Below are positions 27,362 to 37,021 of a stretch of 64,000 nt of DNA, in pieces. The DNA is from Papaver somniferum (lineage: Eukaryota; Streptophyta; Magnoliopsida; Ranunculales; Papaveraceae), in the NCBI RefSeq assembly GCF_003573695.1, contig NC_039367.1, positions 28,420,442-28,484,441 of the forward strand, read 5' to 3'. The position numbers and the translations under genes are program-made. Within the stretch, counting starts at the first letter, position 1; each line of letters starts with the position of its first letter. The notes beneath the pieces were generated by a model. That model ran no database searches. It was not told the origin of the DNA and saw nothing but the letters and a program-made list of their open reading frames with translations.

Positions 27362-29930
27362 TCACGACGGACTGGTAAAACGGGAATCTCTGAAGACTGA
27401 AGTGCCGCCTGAAGCAGCGGGAGAAGGGAATGAAGCCATTAACCGAGTTCCGGAGACTGATATAGGAGCAGGCGGAGGATTTGTAGGATGTGCTGATCCG
27501 GATGGAGCAAAGCGTGATGGACTTGGACTGGCTATAATACCACTAGTTCGTGGAGGGCACAAAACCTGCATAAAAAGAATCCCGGATGAATTAACTTCTT
27601 GATTGGGTATCAAAGCTGAAATAAATAGAATTAGTAGCAATCCCAGATTAAAAAAACGGGTGGCAATTTGGAAGTCACCCCTTCCAATCTTAAATTAATT
27701 CATTAATTAACAAAACAAGTTACAAAGTTTGCAGCTAGAAAATCGATGCATAATAAGAAGATTTGTTACTTGGCAATACGCTTATAATTGAATGCATAAA
27801 ATACAGAAGCTTATATTCAAAAGAGAAGACACTAAGCTAACCTTCTAAACAACTTCTAACTTAAACTTTGTTTGCAGTCCGGTTAAACAACATACTTCGT
27901 TCGTAAATTCTATTCTCATGCACTAAAAGTGTAAATCTAATAAAGATGTATCAAGTTACACTGAGGCAATATTATGATCGTGAAATTTATTAGGTATAAC
28001 TGTTTATGATATACATGATTTGGAGACAAGATATTACCGTATTAGGTTGAAGGGAGCTATGTGAACTCTTTCTAAAAGGAGAAGATCCAGAAGGAGATGT
28101 GCTGCGCATACGCTGAAAATTGCGTATATGTGCGTTATGAGGAGAATGATCTTCTGATTCTCCCTCTAAATCTCCACAGTGATTAGCATCCATACCCGTT
28201 CTAGTAACAGCCTGTCTAGGAGACCCTAAGTCGCTTGTCTCCACTTGCAGAGGAGCAGGAGGTCGGATTACTGATGCCGGCACGTTGTTTCTTCTCTTCA
28301 TCTCCTCCTCCGCATTTAGAATCTGCTGGGATCGTTAAAAAGGAAATAAAGCCATTAGGAAATGTAGAAAGAAACTACTAATATATAGAGAATATGGTTC
28401 ATATTGCCAATAACTCCCAGATACGAAACAAGAATGTACCTGCTTAAGCATTTGCACTAGATTATGTTTCCTCCCATTCAGAACTTCCAACTTCTCCTCC
28501 AACTCCCTTTTCTTTTTCTCCTTTTCGTATGGCAGATCCACATTTTCGAACACCTGGCATTGAGATAAATTATTTTCTACTCTAAAGACAGAATTGCAAT
28601 GTGAAATAACCAATCAAATAAGATAAAGGAAAGCTGATTTCAGCGTCTGCTGATCAAAATCAACGATCGACCCGTTTGAAAATGCAACTAAGTAGCCAAC
28701 CTAAACAGCAATTGTCTCTCCCATTAAGCCCATCCTCACTCCTCAGATACTGTGGTCAATGCCATTACTGACACAATTGTTTGCAATATAGAAGTACTTG
28801 GCAAGACTGTCCATCATCTAGTTATTTGTTTCACTAGACTTATGATTCTTCCAAAAGTTGCATTGCAGTTCAGTTGAGACATATTTTGCTGACAAACAAA
28901 CCCATATCAGACCTTTTCGACTTGAGCTCATAATCTACCACCGCGCTAAGCCTTCACTTCCACCTATAACTCTATGAGGATATCCTGATATCTAGGTATA
29001 GGTAAACCAAATTCAAAATTTTGCTTGTGGTAAATCCCCTACTTTTGGAGGTTCTAATTTGAATCTAGATTCCCATCCGTATATCAGATTCTCTTTTATG
29101 TTCACATCAACATGTGTCAAACACTATCATGTATGTTCATATGGACGGTCGGACACCTATGTGACTTGCCTATTGCCCAAGCGAAACTACCAAGACGAGG
29201 TCGTTTCACTTTAATCGTTGATCTAGAATAACCTTGCATAACCCAGCATACTAGATTATCAATTTAGAGCAATTATTAAAGAAAAAACACACACAAGAGC
29301 AACAGAGAAAACAATCTAGAGAACAGCACTTACATTTATAGTTGGTTGATCAGAAACCACCAGCACCTCTTGTGAAGTCCCATCCACACCGGCAGGGACG
29401 ACATTTTCCAAACCACCAGAATCAACCTCAAGGATTAACTCTGTTATTTCATCAACAGTCAAAATACAATCGTCCTCAACTTCCACAGGTTGTTGCTGTT
29501 CATTACAAGTACCACCACCATCAATATCCAATTCAATCTGAAACTCTTCCTCCTCTTTACCCGCCGTTAAAAGATGCTGCTGTTGTCCCTCCTCCTTTTC
29601 CTTCACCTCAATCAAATCCACAATTTCTTGTTCCAATTGTATAAGATCACAAGTTTCAGTAGCTGAATCCAATTTGTTCTTTGAACCTCCACTATCTCCT
29701 ACTCCCTCCCCTTGCTGTAAATTAGGGTTAGGGTTTGGAACAGAAACCATTGTTGTAGTAGGGGGAGATGTAATTTTGGTGGAGGGAACGATAGCAGAAA
29801 GGGTTCTATCACGTTTATGTGAAAGAATTCTGAAATCTTTCAGAGAAATATGTCGTCTCGGCATCAACCATTTCCGAGGAGCGTCAGGAGCTTTGTGTAA
29901 ATTTCCCCTGTAAAGAGAAATTGCCACCAT
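27362..29930 (-). CDS. Conserved plant protein of unknown function, four exons
   Basis: Exons on the minus strand are 29930-29334, 28553-28440, 28322-28038 and 27565-27362. All have GT-AG junctions and all are whole numbers of codons (199, 38, 95 and 67 plus stop), giving 399 residues. The N-terminus (MVAISLYRGNLHKAP, then PRKWLMPRRHISLKDFR) looks like a conserved plant motif. It is followed by an acidic, Gln/Glu-rich region. Exon 2 is a short charged coiled coil (YEKEKKKRELEEKLEVLNGR). The rest is Ser/Pro-rich and probably disordered (PPAPLQVETSDLGSP, RMRSTSPSGSSP, PSPSRFAPSG, PAASGGTSVFRD). No enzyme or DNA-binding motif is seen. Intact frames and phase-0 introns indicate a working gene. 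I do not recognise the family and assign no function; nuclear or scaffold roles would be guesses. Confidence 0.82.
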
Positions 29931-30189
29931 TGATTGTTTTGATATCTCTCTATGAATCTACTTGGTTTCGACCTCTCTCGGATCTGGGGAGTTTTTTCTT
30001 GGAGATCAAAATTAATAAACCTAATTTTGAAACCCTAGTTGAGACAGAGAGGAAGAGAAATTGATTGGATTTGGAGGAACTGCTTTCTTCGATGTTTGAC
30101 AGTGGGTGCAGGAGGTCGAGAGGAACAGTCTTTTGGGGTGTAGGTAATTATATCAGCACCCACTCAATATATTATCGGGGATGTGCTGT
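29931..30189. other. Leader and promoter region of the four-exon gene
   Basis: Upstream of the ATG at 29930 on the minus strand. I see no strong TATA box. It ends at the target duplication of the next MITE. Confidence 0.4.
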
Positions 30190-30197
30190 CAGGTTAT

Positions 30198-30955
30198 TAG
30201 GGCTGAACATGGTTTCAGTTTTCTGCTGGAACCGGACCGAACCAGACCAATTAGGAAGAAACGAAATCGAACCATTTACTAATGGATTGGTTATGGTGTA
30301 GAAAGTGGAAAACCGATAGTGTTGGTTTTGGTTTGGTTTGACCTCTAAACCGAACCAAAAATCATTGGAAAACCGATTAATTTTTAAATTTAGTTTCTAC
30401 CTTGATTTACAAGTATTAGATTCTACCCATTGATTTAGAGGATAAATAAAAGCTCTAAATCTAATATTTCATTATGATACTCTCCCTCTTCCTCTTTCTC
30501 CTTCTCTCAGTCGCCTCTCTTCTCCACCCCTAACTACAGCAGTCACTGCTGCTACTCGACTTTCTTCTTCCCTTCTTTATTCTTTTTTGTTTGTCAATAA
30601 CTAAATTAAGATATATTATATATCTTCTTTTGATCTCTAGATTTAGAGTAAGCTTTAACTATTCTTGATATTTTTTTATATTTATTTTTTTGTCTGTAAA
30701 TTTGTGTAAACCAATACTATCGGCAGCTACGACTTTTTTATCTGTAAATTTGTGTATTTTTTTTTGTTTGAGTCGTTTGACATAACTATTGGTTAACCAA
30801 AAACCACTGGGACAAACCGAAACCGGCTGGAACCATTTGGAAACCGAACCAATGGTTAATGGATTGGTTTGGTTTAGATTTTTAGAAACCGATAGTATTG
30901 GTTTCGGTTTTGGTTTGGCTAGAAACGGAACAAAAACCGACCATGAACAGCCCTA
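30198..30955. mobile_element. 758-bp non-autonomous hAT element (MITE)
   Basis: The ends TAGGGCTGAACATGG and, reversed, TAGGGCTGTTCATGG are inverted repeats. They are flanked by a perfect 8-bp duplication, caggttat, at 30190-30197 and 30956-30963. Subterminal regions are rich in AAACCGA/TCGGTTT and GGTTTGGTTTG motifs on both sides. There is no coding capacity. It sits just upstream of the four-exon gene and could affect its promoter. Confidence 0.92.
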
Positions 30956-30989
30956 CAGGTTATATTAGTTGTATAGTTTCTGGTACTTA

Positions 30990-31512
30990 GAGCTAGCACT
31001 GTAGAGAGGGATATCCCTTCCCTATCCCTCAAAACACCAAAATCTCAACTGCTATGGCCTTCCATATCCCTACATGAGTAGGGATATACACCCATTTTCT
31101 TACAAGGCTATCACACGGGTACTGAGTACCCACGTTTTTTTACGCTTTACGGGTACTCAATAACCGTAGCATTTTACACGCTACTGAGTTTCCGTATCTA
31201 GTTTTATCCTAAAACTTTCCTTTTTCACTCTTTTTTTTTTTACTAAAACTCTATTTTTACCTCTTATATATATCATTTTTTACTCTAAAATATATTTTTT
31301 ACCTAAACAGATATATTCTTATTGAAAAAAGAAAATGAAAAAAAAATACGGGTACTAAGTAGCCGTTTGGCACTATTCATACAGCTACACAGTACCCGTG
31401 TTGTGTAGGGAAGGGAAAGAAGAGCACCATAGCTGATACTACCTTCCTTGTGCTATCCCTTCCCTACATATGAGGGATAGAGAAGGAATGAGACCAACCA
31501 TAGTGCTAGCTC
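30990..31512. mobile_element. 523-bp Tourist-like MITE (PIF/Harbinger type)
   Basis: Inverted ends GAGCTAGCACTGTAG and GAGCTAGCACTATGG are flanked by TTA (30987-30989, 31513-31515). The interior folds back further: GGGATA/TATCCC and the CGGGTACTGAGTACCC and ACGGGTACT pairs occur on both sides. Confidence 0.8.
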
Positions 31513-31619
31513 TTAGAGCCTTTGTATAAGGTGCCTTGGATACGATAAGAAGAAATAAGGAACAAAATATTTTTGGATCTCACAAAGTTAGATGCTTCTA
31601 GAAGTCAATTTGAGGCTAA

Positions 31620-31916
31620 GCCCTATGGTGTGCTGATCTAGCAGCTAGATTAGCAGTCCACATCAGCGCCCACCGTTGTTTGGTTCAGCGCAACTAATCT
31701 CAGTCGTCAGATCAGAAAATAAATCTCTCAGCGCTGAACCATTCAGCTAAAAGGTGATTTTTTCAGTGCTGAACCATTCAGCGCTTCAATCTCGCTGCTA
31801 CCTCAACTATGAGCAGATGCTAGGAGAGAGAACAATTGTTAACAAATAGACAACACTTTGTTTTTGAACTGCAACATTTAACTGCTAATCTAGCAGTTCA
31901 ATCTAGCCCATAGGGA
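31620..31916. mobile_element. 297-bp Tourist-like MITE
   Basis: The ends GCCCTATGG and TCCCTATGG (reverse complement) are flanked by TAA (31617-31619, 31917-31919). Inner inverted repeats (ctgatctagcagctagattagcag against ctgctaatctagcag) and two copies of TTCAGCGCTGAACC-type palindromes lie inside. Confidence 0.72.
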
Positions 31917-32018
31917 TAAATCTAATGTATCCAAACTAACTTCTGTCTTTTATTTATTTATTTATTTCAGAAGACAAAAAACAACATTTTAATAAGTGGT
32001 ACGAAAAAGGTTATTATA

Positions 32019-32420
32019 GTGCGTCTGGATACCAGAAGTAGAAGTAGAAAGCAAAACTGTCTTGCTTCAGAAAAAGTTAACTTTTCGACTTCAAAGCCGT
32101 TTTGAAATTCTCGATACCCAAATTGATTTCTGGCTTTTCGACTTCTAGAAGTCAAAAAGCGACTTCTCATGTGTTATCCAAACAGGCTACTAGCGTTTGG
32201 ATGCCCATTCAGATTTTTACTTCTTGACTTCAAATCCAGTTTTGTTAAAATTTCAAAACGATCTCTAGAAGCAAAAAAATTAACTCTTTGTGAAGCATAA
32301 TAGTTTTACTTTTGATTTCTGCTTCTCACTTTTTGTTTCTGGAGAATAGTTTTTCTTCTGATTTCTGTTTCTCACATTTGCTTCTGGAGAAGGAGAAGTG
32401 CTACTGGTATCCAAACGCTC
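32019..32420. mobile_element. Tandem pair of foldback elements with GTTTGGATACC ends
   Basis: The outer ends read GTGCGTCTGGATACC and, reversed, GAGCGTTTGGATACC. Between them, near 32175-32205, the sequence holds another facing pair (tgttatccaaacaggctac, then tagcgtttggatgcc). This suggests two related elements side by side (about 32019-32188 and 32192-32420). Both are rich in GACTTCTAGAAGTC-type palindromes. Target duplications are unclear. Confidence 0.6.
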
Positions 32421-33160
32421 TATTAAATTATTAATTTTCCTCAGAACCAAATAAATTACTAGAAGAAAACTGACCACTCAGGTGCGAAGACTGAGTAGCG
32501 TTGTACCTGTGAAAAGTACTACAATTATGAATAAATGATTGTTACCATCTAGAGGATGTAGCACACATGCTATCCATTGTTTTTGGTTTTGGCTTCCAAT
32601 CATGCCTAAGGGAATTACAATTAAAATGTCTGAGATAGCAAAATAAGTCATCATTTTAATCAATTATTGTTGTGTTTGATGTTGTCTCCGGGTGCCTCTG
32701 CTTTAACTTTATTAATTATCTTCATCAACATGTTCATTGATACCTTGGTTAAATTTACCTGCCACATATTGTAACATATCATGACAAGTTTATGTTGGGT
32801 GATTCTGACTTCTGAGTGTGTGAGTTGGTCTATATTTGGGTTTTTATTAAGGATGCATTTTGAAGAATTTATGTTGTAGTATACTCTGGAAACACTTAAA
32901 GCTTCTTGCCTTCCATATATATCATGTTATGAGAGCATATAGTTGTCTCCACTCTACTTTTTTTTTTTAATACTAAGAGAAAATTTTGATTAGATATTGG
33001 AATTGGTTACATCATTCATGTTAGCATATAATGCCTCTACTATAAAGTTTGGTGCATACTATAAATTTTGGTGCATATTGCATCCAACTATTACTAATCT
33101 GAAACATGTGAGAGTGTCTATCCAGCTTATCATCCGGTTTATTTAACTTCCTATTAATAT
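32421..33160. other. AT-rich intergenic sequence
   Basis: I see nothing I can assign here. The one direct repeat noted is aattttggtgcata-like sequence near 33035-33080. Confidence 0.45.
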
Positions 33161-33164
33161 ATTT

Positions 33165-33395
33165 TCAAGTCCATAATGGATGCCTGCTAAGAAAACTAAT
33201 GATGTCTAGGATCAGTGTCTGTGATTCCCATCTGACCCTTTGGTACGCCCCATTAGCTATTGCTACTACATTCTGAGCATCAAGCTCAAAGCACAATTGG
33301 TGTAGGTTGAGATCCTTAGCCCACAGTATAACTTGCATCAGCCCATCTATCTCTGCGTGTTCTGCGTCTAGCTGTCCACATTCATGGATGGAACG
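33165..33395 (-). pseudogene. RNase H-like (RVT_3 type) domain relic
   Basis: On the minus strand an open stretch reads HAEIDGLMQVILWAKDLNLH, LCFELDAQNVVAIANG, then WESQTLILDIISFLSRH. This matches the plant RNase H-like domain pattern: AE, a helix, F-E-D with the acidic pair, then W.....LI.DI. The first catalytic region is missing and a stop follows at 33165. It is likely the tail of a non-LTR (LINE-type) element or a related host gene. Confidence 0.6.
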
Positions 33396-33690
33396 TCCTT
33401 GTTCAAATTCACCTGAGTATTAGTTCTATTCTGTTATGGTTTACAGATAAAATAGTTTTAAATGAGGCAGCACAGCAGATAGAATAAGTTAGTGCATCAT
33501 GAGATGTCCATTCCACTCTACATTTTCCATTGAAAAAATGCTCTCACTGTCTACCTGTTGATGGTGGTTTTTAGTTCAGGGCGAAAACTGCAAAAGTCTG
33601 TATAGCTGACCCGGTGTCAGAAATAGTAGACCTTGATATGTCCATATTCCGCAAGGAATCTGGAGAATATATTAAAATATTCCTTGTACT

Positions 33691-33928
33691 GTGTTGCTAC
33701 GCATGCTTCCTCAACACATCCTTCCTCTTAGTGTTGAGACATGTAAATTCATCAACACTCACTACTGTGTTGCTATGCTTCCTCAACACATCCTTTCTCT
33801 TAGTGTTGACACGTGTAAATTCCTCAATACTCACTACTGTGTTGCTAGGCATGCTTACTCAACACATCCTTTCTCTTAGTGTTGAGACGTGTAAATTCCT
33901 CAACACTCACTAATGTGTTGCGTCCTTG
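33691..33928. repeat. Three-copy tandem repeat of 72-76 bp
   Basis: Units begin with gtgttgct at 33691, 33767 and 33839, with a partial fourth at 33915. Each contains CAACACATCC, CTCTTAGTGTTGA and CAACACTCACTA, and is partly self-complementary (TCAACAC/GTGTTGA). ORFs in both directions are by-products of the repeat. Confidence 0.88.
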
Positions 33929-34054
33929 TACAAGTCTATCGTATTCTCCTGGATGGGATGCTTGGAACATAACATGGACGAAATATTCCTTAAAATGGTT
34001 GTTGTTATGGTAAATCTCAAACGAGCAATAGCGGTTCTTGGCAGCACCTTGGTA

Positions 34055-34328
34055 GGAAGGAGTAGCGGCTTCTGGAGAGAACGTCGAAGCGGCTTCTGGA
34101 GCGGAACGTTGAAGATGAGCATCTTCTGGAGGTGAGACATTGAAGCGACTCCTGGAGCGAAACATTGAGTGAAACGTTAAAGAGGAGCGGCTTCTGGGGG
34201 TGAGACATTGAAGCGGCTCCTGGAGCTAAACGTTGAAGCGGAGCGGATTCTGGGGAGAACGTTGAAGCAGAGCGACTTCTGGAGCGGAAAGTTGAGGCGG
34301 ATCCTGGAGCAAAGTTCGAGGCGCCAAC
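34055..34328. repeat. Short-unit minisatellite (AGCGGCTTCTGGAG type)
   Basis: About ten degenerate units of 24-30 bp with core AGCGGCTTCTGGAG, alternating with GAACGTTGAAG. On the minus strand this gives repetitive Ser/Arg/Phe-rich frames in more than one phase, which explains the long overlapping ORFs. It may belong to the neighbouring gypsy element's gag, but that is not shown. Confidence 0.75.
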
Positions 34329-34399
34329 GCAACATGGATGAGATCTTGAAAATATATCTCGGCGATGCACATTGGATAAATAAAAAAAAATCTAACACA

Positions 34400-34591
34400 C
34401 ATGCTCCATCATAGATTATATGGTTTTGTGAACAGAGTCCCTAGAAAGCATTAATGCACAACTCCACCAATTGATGTTCGGTCATATTTGGTTTATGACA
34501 ATCTGACACCCGAATTCTGAATCCCTTGACTAATCATTCAGATGTTCATTGTTTCGCTCCTTTTGAGTTGTGGTCATGTCTGTCTGAGCCT
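34400..34591 (-). pseudogene. Continuation of gypsy gag, left of the SIRE-like insertion
   Basis: On the minus strand the sequence from 34586 reads QTDMTTTQKERNNEHLND before a stop. It joins in frame with the end of the gag stretch on the other side of the insertion (ADLMEIQEVFSKA, ending at 43480) once one target duplication is removed. A short TEHQLVELCINAF reading further left resembles the mid-Gag region of Tat-like elements. Confidence 0.55.
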
Positions 34592-37006
34592 TGAAAAAGC
34601 GGGGGTATAACACCCACACCCAATATTTCGCTTAGCAATCTGTATGGACAAACTCCAATATACTTTCTAGAAAATCAACTAGACAGTCAGACTCAATCTA
34701 GATAAAAAGTATATCAAAGAGTTTATATATCAATCTATCAATTTGATTTTTTCTCAAGCAAATGAAAATCTGTGAGTCTTTATCAAAGAAAGATAACTTG
34801 GATGGTACCAAAGACCAATATCCAAGTGTCAATCAATTTAAATCAACAACCAAAAGGTCGAATATTCTAATTGATTGAACTTCAACGCACAACCTGTATT
34901 ATTTCAATTATAAAGATAAATAATATAATGCGGAATAGAAATAACACAGACACCAGAAATTTTGTTAACGAGAAAACCGCAAATGCAGAAAAACCCCGGG
35001 ACCTAGTCCAGATTGAACACACACTGTATTAAGCCGCTACAGACACCAGCATACTCTAAGATAACTTCAGAATGAACTGTAGTTGAACCCCAATCAGTCT
35101 CCCACTGATCCAAGGTACAGTTGTACTCCCTACGCCTCTGATCCCAGCAGGATACTGCGTACTTGATTCCCTTAACTGATCTCACCCACAACTAAGAGTT
35201 TCACGACCCAAAGTCGAAGACTTGACAATAAACAAATCTGTCTCACACAAACAAGTCTATCAAAGGATCAATCTGTCTCCCACAGATAAACCCTAAAAGA
35301 TTTTTGTTCCGTCTTTTGATAAATCAAGGTGAACATGAACCAATTCATAATACGATCTTATATTCCCGAAGAATAGCCTAGAGTTATCAATCACCTCACA
35401 ACAATCTTAATCGTATGGCAGCGAAACAAGATATTGCGAAATCACAAACAATGAGACGAAGATGTTTGTGATTACTTTTTATATATTGCCTATCGGAGAT
35501 ATCAATCTCAAGCCAATCAATCTGATTGTACTCGTATGATAGAAGATGCAAGGTCAGATCACACAACTACGATAAAAGTAGTATCGGTCCGGCTTCACAA
35601 TCCCAATGAAGTCATTAAGTCGTTAACCTGGTTTTATAAGAAGAAAACCAAAGGTTAAAGGAGAACCGACTCTAGTATGCAAACTAGTATCACACGTGAG
35701 GTGTGGAGATTAGTTTTGCACAGATACTAGAGTTCCCCTTAAATAGTCTTTCAAACAAAGCAATCAATATCCATCGTTAGATGAAAACCTGATTTAGATT
35801 CAAGTTAATATTTCTCAACCGTTAGATCGAAAAATTAGCTTGTTATACACAATTGACAATGCATGCTTCTAGGTTTGTTAACCGTACCTAAACGTATGCA
35901 CTTGTTGATTCAACAATAGTTAACCAAATGGTTAGCCATATGAGCATTCCATATCAACCACGTTCTTCTTCACCATAACTAGTTAAAATGATTTCAAATG
36001 AACTAGTTACAGAGTTATTCAATTGAAAGGAAATCTCATGTACTACACAAGACATAATTGAAGCAAAGATTATTTGATTCACTTGAATCGGTTCATAAAC
36101 TTTTATAGCCACGGTTTGCAAACTGAATTCCTTTAAGTTCAGAAATCATCTTTAGATATATAACCTTCTCAAGTTCGCAGACTAGGTTCGCGGACTTAAG
36201 TTACCGGGCAAAGTTTACAAACTCCAGCAGAAATTCTCGGGTATGAGAACTTCGCCGGTTCGCGGACTGGGTTCGCGGACTTAGTTTCACGCAAGTAGTT
36301 TTTTTAACTCCAGCAGAAATTCTCGGGTTTGAGAACTTCGGCAGTTCGCGGACTTGGCTCACGCCATTCTTCCGGTTCTCTTGATCAACAAAGTTCGCAA
36401 ACTTTGGTTCAAGGAATATGACTTATACATAAATGTGTTTCCACAACAATGCTTATGTCCACCATTGGTTACGTAATCTAAACTCTGATTTCAATCATTG
36501 AAACATTCTTAGAGGACGTTATATAGTTGTTACACCATTTCTCGTCAAAGCAGTTTTTCAAGATGATTTAAACATATCATGACTCTCGTCACATGGTAAA
36601 GATAAACCTGGTTAAAGCGAAAAGCTTACCAACTCATATTTCGAGATATAGATAGGCGAGACATACTCGGCTCTAAATACCAAATGTGTATAATCAAAGT
36701 CTATATATATAGCATACGACTTCTTGTCTCAAAGAGTAGGAGATAGAGTAGATATACTTTTGAGTAATATATAAGTTCAAGTCTTCACATACCTTTTTGT
36801 CGAGAAGTTCCACCGGTTCCTTGAGTAGTTCTTCTACTTGTATGATGAGTCGCCATGAAGTCCTTGAGCTCAAATACACTTTCTATCCTAGTCCGAGACT
36901 TAGCTATAATAGAATAGAAATCAAGGCTTATAGTTTTGATCACTAACATTGACAAACATGCTTGAGATAGCAACGCATGCGAGTTCGACCGAGCAATGCT
37001 CTAACA
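34592..37006 (-). repeat. 3' LTR of the SIRE-like element
   Basis: 2415 bp. Near 36170-36410 it contains a repeated block with AGCAGAAATTCTCGGG, TTTGAGAACTTCG and GTTCGCGGACT. It ends ...GCTCTAACA before the polypurine tract. Confidence 0.9.
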
Positions 37007-37021
37007 ATCTCCCCCTTTGTC
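37007..37021 (-). promoter_or_regulatory. Polypurine tract of the SIRE-like element
   Basis: On the minus strand GACAAAGGGGGAGAT directly precedes the LTR start TGTTAGAGC. Confidence 0.85.

Noticed and set aside
29342..29644. Pro-rich ORF antisense to exon 1 of the four-exon gene
   Set aside because: Reverse complement of an acidic/Gln-rich coding exon; the minus-strand exon has proper splice sites and a start.
33691..33928. Repeat array considered as CRISPR
   Set aside because: Unit length 72-76 bp without distinct spacers, in a plant genome; it is a plain tandem repeat.
34017..34370. 117-codon Ser/Arg-rich ORF
   Set aside because: Comes from the minisatellite; other frames over the same bases are equally open.
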